From positions 1 to 49,665 of the forward strand of contig JAHHHB010000049.1 of the NCBI GenBank assembly GCA_019359545.1: a stretch of DNA of 49,665 bases. The letters run 5' to 3'. The position numbers and the translations under genes were made by a program. The notes under the pieces are model-generated. The model was not told the DNA's origin, did not search any database, and saw only the letters and a program-made list of their open reading frames with translations. This stretch comes from Desmonostoc geniculatum HA4340-LM1. GTDB taxonomy: Bacteria; Cyanobacteriota; Cyanobacteriia; Cyanobacteriales; Nostocaceae. Positions 35,002-44,488 of this stretch are shown here, in pieces. The stretch's first letter is position 1; the number at the start of each line of letters is the position of its first letter.

Positions 35002-36054
35002 ATGAATCAACTCAACAATGGTTTTACGCTATTTCTAAGTCTGCTAGTCGAGGCGATGCCTTTTTTGCTTCTTGGGGTTTTATTCTCCAGTTTGCTACTG
35101 TTTTTCGTTGATGAGCGCAAATTAGTCGAAAAAATGCCCAAAAATCCGCTGCTGGGTGCTTTAGTTGGCAGTATGATCGGCTTTTTATTTCCGGTGTGTG
35201 AGTGCGGGAATGTACCGGTAGCGCGGCGGTTCCTAATTCAAGGAGTACCCACACCAGTAGCAATTGGTTTTTTGCTAGCAGCACCAACAATTAACCCAGT
35301 GGTAATTTGGGCAACTTGGACAGCCTTTCGAGATCAGCCAGAAATAGTAGTGTTACGGGTTGTATTTTCCCTATCAATTGCCACAATTGTCGGCTTTGTT
35401 TTCAGTTTTCAAAAGGACTTAAATCCTATAGTCCAACCTGCGATCGCTCGGTACATGAAATTTAATCCTCCCGCGCCACCTGAAACCAAACGGCGTGGTA
35501 ATCTAAGCCGAGCACAACAGGAATCAACAGTACCGAATATCTTGCAATCAGGGACTTATATTTTAGGAGGAAAAGCAGGTATACCGATGCGGATAGATGG
35601 AAATTTAGTACCGCCTACCATCGTCTCCACTCCCAATAAACCCCTTGCAGATAAACTGCGTCTAGTGATAGATAACAGCATTCAAGAATTGCGAGAATTA
35701 GGCGGAGTCATGGTTTTAGGAAGTGCGATCGCCGCTGCTATTCAAGTCCTAGCCCCCCGTGAATTAATTCTCAGTTTGGGCGCTGGCCCCATTAGTTCAA
35801 TTGTGGTAATGTTGATATTAGCAGCAGTAGTATCAATTTGTTCTACAGTTGATTCTTTCTTTGCCCTATCTTTTGCTTCAACTTTTAGCAGTGGTTCATT
35901 ACTAGCATTTCTAGTGTTTGGCCCAATGATTGACATCAAAAGTGTTGGTTTGATGTTATCGATTTTTAAGCCGAAAACCATCTTTTACTTATTTGCTTTA
36001 GCTGGACAATTAACATTTTTGTTCACACTTTTCCTAAATTTGCACGTCTTTTAA
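35002..36054 (+). CDS. Permease of the ArsP/DUF318 type
   Basis: 350 residues from ATG 35002 (MNQLNNGFTLFLSLLVEAMP); the TTG at 34987 is less likely. About eight membrane helices. Family marks: LLGALVGSMIGFLFPVCECG (metal-type Cys pair), QGVPTPVAIGFLLAAPTINP, and in the second half ICSTVDSFFALSFASTFS. A hydrophilic loop (about 155-235) separates the two halves. Relatives are predicted organo-arsenic or metal permeases; in many bacteria one sits next to a TIGR03943 gene, exactly as here (36244). The natural substrate is unknown. Confidence 0.88.
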   Translation: MNQLNNGFTLFLSLLVEAMPFLLLGVLFSSLLLFFVDERKLVEKMPKNPLLGALVGSMIGFLFPVCECGNVPVARRFLIQGVPTPVAIGFLLAAPTINPVVIWATWTAFRDQPEIVVLRVVFSLSIATIVGFVFSFQKDLNPIVQPAIARYMKFNPPAPPETKRRGNLSRAQQESTVPNILQSGTYILGGKAGIPMRIDGNLVPPTIVSTPNKPLADKLRLVIDNSIQELRELGGVMVLGSAIAAAIQVLAPRELILSLGAGPISSIVVMLILAAVVSICSTVDSFFALSFASTFSSGSLLAFLVFGPMIDIKSVGLMLSIFKPKTIFYLFALAGQLTFLFTLFLNLHVF

Positions 36055-36097
36055 AAATTATTTGTCATTTGTCATTTGTCCTTTGCGAATAACCAAT

Positions 36098-36186
36098 AGA
36101 CCTCTTGCATAAATATTTTTTTGTTTCACGCAGAGGCGCAGAGTCGCAGAGAAGAGAACGCAAAGAAAGACTTTTGCAAGAGGTCT
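36098..36186. mobile_element. MITE-like element with AGACCTCTTGCA ends
   Basis: Perfect 12-base terminal inverted repeats AGACCTCTTGCA (36098-36109) and TGCAAGAGGTCT (36175-36186). The inside has CGCAGAGGCGCAGAG-type repeats. It lies between the permease and TIGR03943 genes. A relative with AGACTTCTTGCA ends is at 47292-47607. Confidence 0.85.
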
Positions 36187-36187
36187 A

Positions 36188-36246
36188 ATGACCAATGACA
36201 AATGACCAATGACAAATGACCAATAACCAATGCCCAATGACTAATG
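36188..36246. repeat. AATGACC/AATGACA heptamer array over a start codon
   Basis: About eight heptamers of the AATGACN type run into the ATG of the TIGR03943 gene at 36244. A related TTTGTCA array lies at 36060-36083. Confidence 0.85.
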
Positions 36247-37035
36247 GCTAAAAAAAATTCCAAACCTAAAATTCTAAATCTCTTACTTCCTTGGCTGGAT
36301 GCCCTAGCAATTACAACTTGGGGCATTTTGATGTTGAGATATTGGCTAACTCAAAAGCTGAACTTATTGATTCATCCAAATTATTTTTGGTTGGTGATTT
36401 TGTGTGGTTTCAGCTTAATTATTATTGGTTTCTTTAAAATACTGGAACTATGGCAGCGGCGTCGCCGTGATGTCATACCAAACACCCAGCATATTAGTTT
36501 ATTTCCCCCTGGTTGGGGTAGTGCATTATTATTGATTGCAGCAATTTTGGGTTTCATCATTACACCCCAAGTTTTTGCTAGTGACAAAGCACTGCAAAGA
36601 GGTGTGACAGCTGATTTGTTGGGAACCACACGCGTTAAGCCTCAGTCGTTTCGGGTAACTGTTCGTCCAGAGGAGCGATCGCTTGTAAACTGGGTACGCA
36701 CCCTAAATGTCTATCCAGAACCAGATAAATATACAGGACAAAAAGTCAAAGTTAAAGGATTTGTGATCCACCCACCAGATTTAGGAAAAGAGTATTTATT
36801 TTTAGCAAAATTTGTCTTAACTTGCTGTGCAGCAGATGCTTATCCTGTGGGATTGCCCGTCAAATTACCAGACAATCGCGATCGATACTCTCCCGATACC
36901 TGGTTGCAAGTAGAAGGGAAAATGGTTACAGAAACTTTCGCAGGTAAACGCCAACTCACTATTGCTGCAACCTCTCTCAAAAAGATTCCCCAACCAAAGA
37001 ATCCTTATAGTGATGATGATAGTGATGATGGTTAG
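36244..37035 (+). CDS. TIGR03943 (YcgQ-like) membrane protein
   Basis: 263 residues. Two to three N-terminal membrane helices (WLDALAITTWGILML, YFWLVILCGFSLIIIGFF, ALLLIAAILGFIITP) are followed by a periplasmic domain (about 115-250) with VKVKGFVIHPPDLGKEYLFL, VLTCCAADAYPVGLPV and DTWLQVEGKMV, the marks of the TIGR03943 family. Its partner is the permease upstream; the pair is thought to work together in export or uptake of an unknown, perhaps metal-linked, substrate. The TCCAAD Cys pair is conserved in the family. The ATG sits in a heptamer repeat without a Shine-Dalgarno. An acidic tail ends it. Confidence 0.85.
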   Translation: MAKKNSKPKILNLLLPWLDALAITTWGILMLRYWLTQKLNLLIHPNYFWLVILCGFSLIIIGFFKILELWQRRRRDVIPNTQHISLFPPGWGSALLLIAAILGFIITPQVFASDKALQRGVTADLLGTTRVKPQSFRVTVRPEERSLVNWVRTLNVYPEPDKYTGQKVKVKGFVIHPPDLGKEYLFLAKFVLTCCAADAYPVGLPVKLPDNRDRYSPDTWLQVEGKMVTETFAGKRQLTIAATSLKKIPQPKNPYSDDDSDDG

Positions 37036-37065
37036 TCACAGTCAATAGTTATAAGAAACGGCTCT

Positions 37066-37105
37066 TGACTAATGACTAACAACTAATGACCAATGACTAA
37101 TGACT
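37066..37105. repeat. AATGACT-type heptamers over a start codon
   Basis: About five units of CTAATGA/CCAATGA. The last ATG at 37100 is the start of the beta-propeller gene. Confidence 0.85.
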
Positions 37106-38599
37106 AAATCTAAAGTTTTTATCCAACCACTAGATCGAATAGCGATCGCACTCATGCTACTCCTAAGTGTGCTGATCGGGTTGATCATGTTGAAAGGTGA
37201 TGTGGTAACATCTCGTGTCCGAGATTTTACTTGGCAAAATCAACAAATTGGTGCAGAAGATAACTCATTTGCTCTCACCTTTAGCCGCCCAATGGATACG
37301 AAAAGCGTAGAGGATAACTTGAAAATCGATCCACCTCTAGCAGGTAAATTCAGTTGGGCAGGGCGGCGAATGTTTTATACACTGCTCACACCAGCACCCT
37401 ATGGCACAAATTATAAAGTGCAGTTACAGGGAGCCAAAGATAAGTTTGCTGAACAAGAAGGCAAAAATCAGACAATCCAGCCCTTTGTCGGTAGCTTTCG
37501 CACACGCGATCGCGTCATTCTTTACATAGGAACCGAACAAGAAGAACAAGGCAGGTTAATTCTTTACAACTTAACCGAAGAGCAAAAAAGGATACTCACC
37601 CCCAAAGACTTGATAGCAATGGACTTTGAGTCATTTCCAGATGGGGAGAAAATTTTATTTTCAGCTCGTACCACCAAAAATCAAGACTTACTTTCAGCCC
37701 AACTGTACACAGTGACAACCGGCGTTTCTGGTAAATCTGGACGAGAAGTAGAACCAGGAGGGAGAGTTGACCTGATTTTAGATAGCAAAGATTATCAAAA
37801 CCTCAAATTTGATTTATCGCCCGATGGACAGACTATTGTCATCCAGCGGGGAAACAAAGCTAATCCCGGTGACTTTGGACTCTGGTTTATGCCAGCAACC
37901 AGTGACGTTTCGGGAGAAAAACCCACCCCTAAACGCTTGCAAAGTCAACCAGGGGGAGATTTTATGATTACCCCAGATAGTAAAGCCGTAGCAGTTGCCC
38001 AAGGACAGGGAGCAGCGATTTTACCACTGCAAGGAGATGCCAGTAAACCCCTAGATTTTCTGCCGCAGTTTGGCTTGGTACAGGCTTTCTCCAAAGATGG
38101 TTCTCAAGCAGCAATGGTAAAATTTAATACAGATTACACGCGAGATTTGTTTTTAGTTACAAATCAAGGCGTGCAGAAACAATTAGTAAAAACAACAGGT
38201 TCAATAGTCAACTGTCAATTTGACACCGCCTCACCTACCCTCTACTGCTTATTGACACAGCTAATATCCAAGGAACAATATATAGAACAACCTTATGTAG
38301 TGGCAATTGACCTGAAAACCGGGCAACAAAAACCACTGTTGTTACTTCCTCCCGAACAGCGAAATGTGCAAATGAGTTTATCTGCTGACGGATTGGGCTT
38401 GTTATTTGACCAAGTAGTACCGCAGACAAACCCGCCGACATCATTATCTACAAACACTTTGAAAACTGATGACGGAGATGCGATCGCTACCAGTAGCCTG
38501 TGGTTAATGCCCCTATTGCCCATCGCCGACGCTGCAACTGTCGAAATTAGACCAGAACAACTCCCTTTAGCCGGATTTCGTCCCCGGTGGCTACCTTGA
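37100..38599 (+). CDS. Ig-like plus WD40/TolB-like beta-propeller protein
   Basis: 499 residues. One N-terminal membrane anchor (IAIALMLLLSVLIGLIMLKG), then a Big_5-type Ig domain (about 40-130: FALTFSRPMDTKSVEDNLKI, GRRMFYTLLTPAPYGTNY) and a long beta-propeller-like part (about 135-499) with repeats such as LSPDGQTIVIQRG, ITPDSKAVAVAQG and LSADGLGLLFDQV. It is probably held at the outer face of the plasma membrane. The function is unknown. It follows the TIGR03943 gene by 64 bases and may share its transcript. ATG 37100 lies within AATGACT heptamers. Confidence 0.82.
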   Translation: MTKSKVFIQPLDRIAIALMLLLSVLIGLIMLKGDVVTSRVRDFTWQNQQIGAEDNSFALTFSRPMDTKSVEDNLKIDPPLAGKFSWAGRRMFYTLLTPAPYGTNYKVQLQGAKDKFAEQEGKNQTIQPFVGSFRTRDRVILYIGTEQEEQGRLILYNLTEEQKRILTPKDLIAMDFESFPDGEKILFSARTTKNQDLLSAQLYTVTTGVSGKSGREVEPGGRVDLILDSKDYQNLKFDLSPDGQTIVIQRGNKANPGDFGLWFMPATSDVSGEKPTPKRLQSQPGGDFMITPDSKAVAVAQGQGAAILPLQGDASKPLDFLPQFGLVQAFSKDGSQAAMVKFNTDYTRDLFLVTNQGVQKQLVKTTGSIVNCQFDTASPTLYCLLTQLISKEQYIEQPYVVAIDLKTGQQKPLLLLPPEQRNVQMSLSADGLGLLFDQVVPQTNPPTSLSTNTLKTDDGDAIATSSLWLMPLLPIADAATVEIRPEQLPLAGFRPRWLP

Positions 38600-39395
38600 T
38601 AGGAACTTAGGGGCAGGGGGAGCAGGGGGAGCAGGGGAGGCAGGGGAAGAATAATAACTCTTAACTCCTAACTCCTAACGAGCTAAACGCCCCGCTACCG
38701 CTAACAGCACTACTTAATGCCCAATTCCGATTTCTTTTTACATTAATTGATAATTTGCCCAAGAATCGTAGGTTGGGTTGAGGAACGAAACCCAACATTT
38801 TTCGTTGTTTGTTGGGTTTCACTTCGTACCCCTACTCTTAAGCAAGCAACAACCCAACCTTGTATCTTAGAAGATCCAACCTATTGCAGATTCTTAAAAT
38901 ATGCACAAAGTCAAGTTTTAATATCACCAATTTCCAGATATTTTCGATAAGGATATCAAATACAATTCAAATAAAATATTTGTTTATATTAAAACTGTAG
39001 TAAGTAGCAACCTTTAATAATTTCAATTATTTTCTATGGAGAAAAATAGCTATAAATTTTGAAAGCTTTGTACTGCAAGCCCAGCGAGAATTTTAATTTA
39101 ATCCGGTTAAGTAATCGCAATTTTTTATTTAAAAAAAGAATATCTATTTTAAGAAAAATAGTGTATTTATCAACAATTTACTAGCGTTTTAAAAAGTATA
39201 TTTGGGGTATGATGCTCACAAGTAGATTAACAAAAATATTTACAGTCATTGCGAGTGGAGCAAACCAATCCTAGACCTTGCAATTTCCGTTCTGCGCGAA
39301 TGGCGAAGACGAACATTACGCTTCGTTCAATTCTCAATGACATTGTGTAACTAATGTTGATCTACTCAAAAGCTAACTACCTCAGGAATAAACCA
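38600..39395. other. Long repeat-rich intergenic region
   Basis: 38610-38650 carries GGGGGAGCA nonamers. A hairpin with perfect arms GAAACCCAACA (38787-38797) and TGTTGGGTTTC (38810-38820) follows the CGTAGGTTGGG motif at 38767, as at 24183. From 38950 to 39230 it is AT-rich. 39245-39345 has a repeat-like block (CATTGCGAGTGGAGC ... CTCAATGAC) with inverted ends. The forward frame 38747-38950 is repeat-derived and not called. Confidence 0.6.
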
Positions 39396-39731
39396 ATGTT
39401 CAACAACCAATTTCAAAGCCTTAGCTCAATTAATGGCGTAGAAGACATTTCCCAAGAAAACGCTGCTGCTTGTTCTGGTGGAAGAATCATTTTATATGAT
39501 GAACGAAATCAGAGAGGGGTATCAGTTTCCTTCCCAGGAGGATCTGTTGCAAATCTAGCCAGCTTCGGTTTCAACAATAAAGCCTCATCTATCGAAGTTA
39601 CAAATGCTCAGACATGGCGCTTGTGGACGAATGTCAATTTCGGAGGTAATTCCATAAATTACGGTCAAGGAAACTTTAATCTATTTGGAGTATTTAATGA
39701 CAGCATTTCGTCTTTATCACGCGTTCGTTAA
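39396..39731 (+). CDS. Calcium-binding beta/gamma-crystallin with double-glycine leader (probable exported cargo)
   Basis: 111 residues from ATG 39396 (an upstream TTG frame adds 14 unlikely residues). Residues 1-29 (MFNNQFQSLSSINGVEDISQ, ending ENAAACSGG) look like a double-glycine leader cut after Gly29. The 82-residue mature part is one beta/gamma-crystallin domain: IILYDERNQRGVSVSF and LWTNVNFGGNSINYGQG give the aromatic/Gly pattern of both Greek keys. NNKASS and NDSISS match the (N/D)(N/D)xx(S/T)S double-clamp calcium motif in both halves. A C39-peptidase ABC exporter and an HlyD adaptor follow at 40026 and 42244. It is therefore probably an extracellular Ca-binding protein; its purpose is unknown. 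Confidence 0.85.
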   Translation: MFNNQFQSLSSINGVEDISQENAAACSGGRIILYDERNQRGVSVSFPGGSVANLASFGFNNKASSIEVTNAQTWRLWTNVNFGGNSINYGQGNFNLFGVFNDSISSLSRVR

Positions 39732-39848
39732 GCAGTTGCACAGTAACTGGCGTCTTAATTCCTAAATTTTAGGAGCTAGTAATTAGGGATAATAAAAATC
39801 CTCAATCCCTTATCATAAGTCAGCAAGATTCTTCGCTGATAGATTTAT

Positions 39849-39874
39849 AGAGGGCGAGGTTTGCCTTGCCCTCT
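39849..39874 (+). terminator. Hairpin between cargo and exporter genes
   Basis: AGAGGGCGAGG (39849-39859) pairs, with one G.T-type mismatch, with CCTTGCCCTCT (39864-39874) around TTTG. It could partially end the crystallin transcript and let the short gene be made in excess over the exporter. No long T tract follows. Confidence 0.5.
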
Positions 39875-40025
39875 TCCCGTAAGAAAAATAAAGCAATTAA
39901 AAAGATCAGTCAATTACTCAAGCTTTTCCATAGCTAAACTATATTCTCTGCTTTCAAATTCAGAAGGAATTAAATTTGTTTTACCCCCATTACCTGATTG
40001 TTTGCTTTAATATTAGTACTCTAAT

Positions 40026-42218
40026 ATGAGATACCAAGTTGTTTTGCAACACAGTGAGGAAGACTGCGGCGCTGCTTGCCTTGCTGCTGTTGCCAAACAT
40101 TACGGACGCACTTTTGCTTTGCATCGAATTAGGGAAGCAGTTGGAACTGGAGCGAGGGGAACTACTCTGTTGGGTTTAAATCGAGGAGCAGAAGCCTTGG
40201 GATTTAATACCCGCCTTGCCAAAGCTAATTCGCAATTTATCGAGCAATTGCATCAAGCTCCTTTACCAGCCATCATTCACTGGAAAGGCTACCATTGGGT
40301 GCTTTTGTATGGGCGAAAAGGGAGTAAGTATGTGGTTGGTGACCCTGCTGTTGGCATCCGCTACATCACTCTTGAGGAGTTAATGGCAGGTTGGAGCAAT
40401 GGCGTTATGCTACTCCTCATACCAGACGAGAGCCGTTTTAACGAACAACAGGACGATAAAATCGGTGGAATTGGCCGCTATTTGGTGCGCGTTTGGCCTT
40501 ATCGCTTCTTGATACTCCAGGCAATTGCCATCAACTTCGTTATTGGACTGCTTTCTTTAGCCTCGCCCTTGATGATGCAACTGCTTACCGACGACGTACT
40601 CGTGCGCGGAGATAATCAGCTGCTCACGGTAGTCGCAATTGGGGTGATTGTGATGAATCTCATTAGAAATGTAATTGGATTAGTACAATCTCACCTCATC
40701 GGTCACTTCGGTCAACGATTGCAATTAGGATTAATTCTAGAATACGGGCGAAAACTCCTGCACTTACCTCTGGAGTACTTTGAAGGGCGTCGTAGTGGGG
40801 AAGTAACAAGCCGTATTGCCGATGTCAATGCCATTAATCAGCTGGTTTCTCAAATTGTCCTTGGTTTACCTAGCCAATTTTTTATTGCCCTAGTTTCTTT
40901 GGGCATGATGCTGTTCTACAGTTGGCAATTAACTCTGGCTTCCTTCTTTGCTTTTGTGGTAGTCACAGCACTCAACCTGCTTTTTTTACCAGCTTTGCGT
41001 CAAAAAACCCGCAGCCATATTGTCTTGGGCACAGAAAACCAGGGCTTTCTAGTGGAAACATTTCGTGGTGTCCAGGTTTTGAAAACAACTCAAGCTACCC
41101 CCCAAGCTTGGCAAGAGTATCAAAGGAATTATGGTCGCCTTGCCAACTTGAGTTGGAGTACGATGAAGCTAGAGCTTTACAGTGGCACTCTCACCGACTT
41201 CATATCTAGCCTGACGAATATTGCCTTACTGTGGCTAGGCAGTAACTTGGTGATTAATCAGACTTTAAGTATCGGACAGTTGCTAGCTTTTGGTGGGATG
41301 AGTAGCAACTTTTTGGGCTTTTTGAGTTCCGCAATTGGTTTAGCTGATGAGTTTATCACTGCCCAGATTGTTATCCAACGTTTGACAGAAGTCATCGACG
41401 CCACTCCAGAAGATGAAAATGACTTCAAAAAACCTGTGGTCGATATTCCTAGCAATGCAGACATCACCTGTACTAACCTGAATTTCCATCACGCAGGTAG
41501 AGTTGACTTGCTATCTGATTTTTCCTTGATTATCCCTGGTGGGAAAGTCGTTGCTTTAATTGGTAAATCAGGCTGTGGCAAAAGCACTCTAGCCAAACAG
41601 ATGACTGGTTTATATAAGATCCAGTCTGGTAATATCCGTTATGGTCTATATAACCAGCAAGACCTTTCTCTGGAATGTTTACGGCAACAAGTGGTGCTAG
41701 TGCCTCAAGAACCGCATTTCTGGAGTCGTTCAATCATTGAGAATTTCCGCTTCAGCTATCCCCAGGTAAGTTTTGAAGAAATTGTGAAAGCTTGCTCTAT
41801 TGCTGGTGCAGATGAATTTATTAGTAAACTTCCTGACAAATATCAAACTGTTTTAGGAGAATTTGGTGCAAATCTTTCTGGTGGTCAAAAGCAAAGATTA
41901 GCTATTGCCAGGGCAATAGTTAGCGATCCACCAATACTCATTTTAGATGAATCTACAGGCGCTCTTGACCCGGTGAGTGAGAGCCTTGTATTAGATAAAC
42001 TGCTGTACTACCGCCGGGGCAAAACCACAATTTTGATTAGCCACCGTCCCAAAGTCATCCGGCGAGCTGATTGGATTGTGCTACTCGACGAAGGGCGTTT
42101 AAAAATCTCTGGCTCACCAGAGGAGCTATGCCAGATTCAGGGTGAACATTTAGATTTTCTAGAAGATATTCTCCCAGCAAACAATGGTTGGGTATCGTCC
42201 TTGGTCAATAATCATTAA
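40026..42218 (+). CDS. Peptidase C39-containing ABC exporter (PCAT)
   Basis: 730 residues. N-terminal C39 peptidase (1-130): Gln8 (VVLQHSEEDCG), Cys14 (DCGAACLAAV), His90 (GYHWVLL) and Asp106 (VVGDPAVG) complete the catalytic set that removes double-glycine leaders. Six membrane helices span about 155-440. The nucleotide-binding domain has LIGKSGCGKSTLAKQM (Walker A), LSGGQKQRLAIARA (signature), PILILDEST (Walker B) and ISHRPK (switch His). All parts look active. It should cut and export the crystallin encoded 294 bases upstream and work with the HlyD protein 25 bases downstream. Confidence 0.95.
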   Translation: MRYQVVLQHSEEDCGAACLAAVAKHYGRTFALHRIREAVGTGARGTTLLGLNRGAEALGFNTRLAKANSQFIEQLHQAPLPAIIHWKGYHWVLLYGRKGSKYVVGDPAVGIRYITLEELMAGWSNGVMLLLIPDESRFNEQQDDKIGGIGRYLVRVWPYRFLILQAIAINFVIGLLSLASPLMMQLLTDDVLVRGDNQLLTVVAIGVIVMNLIRNVIGLVQSHLIGHFGQRLQLGLILEYGRKLLHLPLEYFEGRRSGEVTSRIADVNAINQLVSQIVLGLPSQFFIALVSLGMMLFYSWQLTLASFFAFVVVTALNLLFLPALRQKTRSHIVLGTENQGFLVETFRGVQVLKTTQATPQAWQEYQRNYGRLANLSWSTMKLELYSGTLTDFISSLTNIALLWLGSNLVINQTLSIGQLLAFGGMSSNFLGFLSSAIGLADEFITAQIVIQRLTEVIDATPEDENDFKKPVVDIPSNADITCTNLNFHHAGRVDLLSDFSLIIPGGKVVALIGKSGCGKSTLAKQMTGLYKIQSGNIRYGLYNQQDLSLECLRQQVVLVPQEPHFWSRSIIENFRFSYPQVSFEEIVKACSIAGADEFISKLPDKYQTVLGEFGANLSGGQKQRLAIARAIVSDPPILILDESTGALDPVSESLVLDKLLYYRRGKTTILISHRPKVIRRADWIVLLDEGRLKISGSPEELCQIQGEHLDFLEDILPANNGWVSSLVNNH

Positions 42219-42243
42219 ATTATTCTTCCCCATTTAGCCCTTT

Positions 42244-43746
42244 ATGGTGAGCTACTCCAACTTTGATTTTCTACCTCCGGTTCAAGAAAACGAATTTCTG
42301 CCACCAATTAGTCGTTGGACAACATTCGGTGGACTGTTTATTCTCTGCGTCTTGGGGTTAGCTATCCCTGTAGCCTCCGTTGCCAAATATAAGGTTACTG
42401 TCAAAGGTAATGCTGTTATTCGTCCTGCTGGTGAATTGCGAATTGTTCAGGGTGCAACAGAAGGTCGAGTGATGCACATTTTTGTTCAAGAAAATCAAGT
42501 TATCAAAAAAGGAGATGCGATCGCTACCATTGACGACTCTCGTTTGCAAACGAAAAAAAGCCAACTACAAAACAACATCCAGCAAGCCAAATTACAACTC
42601 GTTCAAATCAACGCCCAAATTGATGCCACAGATAGCCAAATCAAAGCCGAAACTGACCGCAGTAACCGTGTAATTGCCGCAGCTACAGCTCAATTGAGCG
42701 GCCGCGATCGCGAATATCGTGACAAGCAAATTACCACTCTTGCAGAACGCCAAGAAGCTGATGCCAATATTAAGATAGCTCAGGAAGAGTTGCACGCAGG
42801 CCAAGCGCAGTTAAAGTCAGCGCAAGCCAACTTGAAAGCGACAACAGCCGCATTTTTAGCAGCTAAGTCAAAGGAGAGCCGATACCAGAGTACGGCAAAA
42901 ATTGGAGCGCTTTCTCAAGATCAATTGGAGGAAACACAACTAGCTGCTAGGCAACAAGAACAAGCTGTTGAAGTCCAAAAAGCAGATATTGAAGTCCAAA
43001 TAAAAACAATTGAGCGGCTAAAACTTGCAGTTATAGCAACCGTCGCTAGACGACAACGCACCATTGCTGCTCTCAATCCGAGTAATGCAGAAGTAAAAAG
43101 CGCTCAAGAACGCATTGCCGAAGAAAAAGCCGCTTTGGAAGCCAACAAAGCTAACTTCGACAAACAACGCCAATCTCTGATTCAGCAACGCATTGAAATT
43201 CAAAAACAGCTAGAGCAAGACAATAGCGAACTCAAACAAGTAGAAATTGACCTCAGCCAGACTACTATTGCCGCCACAGCAGACGGTATCATCCTCAAAC
43301 TAAATTTGCGAAACCCTGGCCAAACAATACGTGCTGGCGAGGAACTTGTCCAAATTGTTCCCAGTAATGCCCCTTTAGTCGCAAAGGCAGCAGTGGCATC
43401 TGAGGATAAAAGTAAGCTGAAAATCAGTCAAAAGGTGATTTTGCGGATTAAAGCTTGCCCCTATCCAGACTACGGTACTCTCAAAGGTAAAGTTAAGGCA
43501 ATTTCCCCAGATGCGATCGCTCCTCAAACAAACGATCCGGCATCTGCTATAACTACCAGCCCGAAAGCAACTGCGGTTGGCAGCTTCTATGATGTCACGA
43601 TTGAGCCAGAAAGTAACCAGCTAGGTACGGACAAAAAGCAGTGTCCCATTGAATTAGGGATGGATGGCACCGCTGATATTATTTCTCGAGAAGAGACTGT
43701 ACTTCAATTCTTTCTGAGAAAAGCAAGGCTGATCGCAGATTTGTGA
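42244..43746 (+). CDS. HlyD-family membrane fusion (adaptor) protein
   Basis: 500 residues. One membrane anchor at about 29-48 (FGGLFILCVLGLAIPVASVA), a split lipoyl domain (NAVIRPAGELRIVQGATEGR; TIAATADGIILKLNLRNPGQ), a long alpha-helical coiled-coil hairpin (about 97-340, rich in Gln/Ala/Lys/Glu) and a C-terminal beta barrel (KLKISQKVILRIKACPYPDY). It links the ABC exporter to an outer-membrane channel (TolC-like, not in this window). The gap to the exporter gene is 25 bases, so they form an operon. Confidence 0.93.
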   Translation: MVSYSNFDFLPPVQENEFLPPISRWTTFGGLFILCVLGLAIPVASVAKYKVTVKGNAVIRPAGELRIVQGATEGRVMHIFVQENQVIKKGDAIATIDDSRLQTKKSQLQNNIQQAKLQLVQINAQIDATDSQIKAETDRSNRVIAAATAQLSGRDREYRDKQITTLAERQEADANIKIAQEELHAGQAQLKSAQANLKATTAAFLAAKSKESRYQSTAKIGALSQDQLEETQLAARQQEQAVEVQKADIEVQIKTIERLKLAVIATVARRQRTIAALNPSNAEVKSAQERIAEEKAALEANKANFDKQRQSLIQQRIEIQKQLEQDNSELKQVEIDLSQTTIAATADGIILKLNLRNPGQTIRAGEELVQIVPSNAPLVAKAAVASEDKSKLKISQKVILRIKACPYPDYGTLKGKVKAISPDAIAPQTNDPASAITTSPKATAVGSFYDVTIEPESNQLGTDKKQCPIELGMDGTADIISREETVLQFFLRKARLIADL

Positions 43747-43817
43747 TCTCCACATCGTCCATTAAAAGCAATAAAACTGTTCCAAACTATTTTGAATAAA
43801 TTTTCACCAGTAAATCT

Positions 43818-44432
43818 ATGAAAGCTACAAATTTAGTGTTACTCATTTCCAATATTTTAGGAAGTTTTCTACTTTCGTTCACTTCAGCTAATGCTGTTAT
43901 TTTAGTAGAACCAATTGTTACCACACGTAACGAAAATTTTCCTGACGGAGAGGGATTTGGAGACTATTTACGACCTGTAAATGATATATTACTCAGAAAT
44001 GCCCCTGACGCAGGTAATCTACAAAATTTATTAAACGATACAGGCTACACAATAAATAAATTATCTTTGTTATTGTTGCCAGAATTTGATTTTCTTGAAG
44101 AAGAAGTAGTTTGGGGAGATGTCAATGGAGACGGAGAAATTGGTTTATCTAACATTTTTAGTAATATCACCATCGCTTTTGATTTCATTCTGGCAGATAT
44201 CCCTTTTCCTCGGTTAGATTTAACTGATGGAACAATCCCAGACGGGAATCGTTTTACCCTCCAGTTTATTAGTAGTCCAGACTTAACTCCTCTAGATCCT
44301 TTAGAATACGGTCCTCTGGTAACAGGAGTTTTTTACGACGGTTTCAAATCTGTTCCCGAACCCTCTAATATTCTTGGTTTTACCCTGATAATAGCGCTCG
44401 GTCTTTGGTTAAGAAACAGCAAGTTAACGTGA
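43818..44432 (+). CDS. PEP-CTERM protein with EF-hand-like loop
   Basis: 204 residues. A signal peptide ends near SANA. Around residues 98-107, WGDVNGDGEIGLSN matches a calcium-binding DxNxDG loop of the dockerin/EF-hand type. The C-terminus is a PEP-CTERM sorting signal: VPEPSNILGFTLIIALGLW followed by basic residues, normally processed by an exosortase before release to the surface or extracellular matrix. It follows the HlyD gene by 71 bases on the same strand; with the crystallin this makes a second calcium-binding export product in the locus. The central region is of unknown function. Confidence 0.82.
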   Translation: MKATNLVLLISNILGSFLLSFTSANAVILVEPIVTTRNENFPDGEGFGDYLRPVNDILLRNAPDAGNLQNLLNDTGYTINKLSLLLLPEFDFLEEEVVWGDVNGDGEIGLSNIFSNITIAFDFILADIPFPRLDLTDGTIPDGNRFTLQFISSPDLTPLDPLEYGPLVTGVFYDGFKSVPEPSNILGFTLIIALGLWLRNSKLT

Positions 44433-44465
44433 ATTCGACAGATTCTCAAGAACCCCGCTTCCATT

Positions 44466-44488
44466 CCTCTCCCCGACGCGGGGAGAGG
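44466..44488. terminator. Hairpin after the PEP-CTERM gene
   Basis: CCTCTCCCC (44466-44474) and GGGGAGAGG (44480-44488) form a perfect 9-base stem with loop GACGC. It is followed by CTTAAAAAG rather than a T tract, so it could be a dispersed repeat used as terminator. Confidence 0.55.

Noticed and set aside
34905..35111. 68-codon forward frame before the permease
   Set aside because: It runs into the permease gene out of phase and has no recognisable feature.
38747..38950. 67-codon forward frame
   Set aside because: Derived from the CGTAGGTTGGG hairpin repeat.
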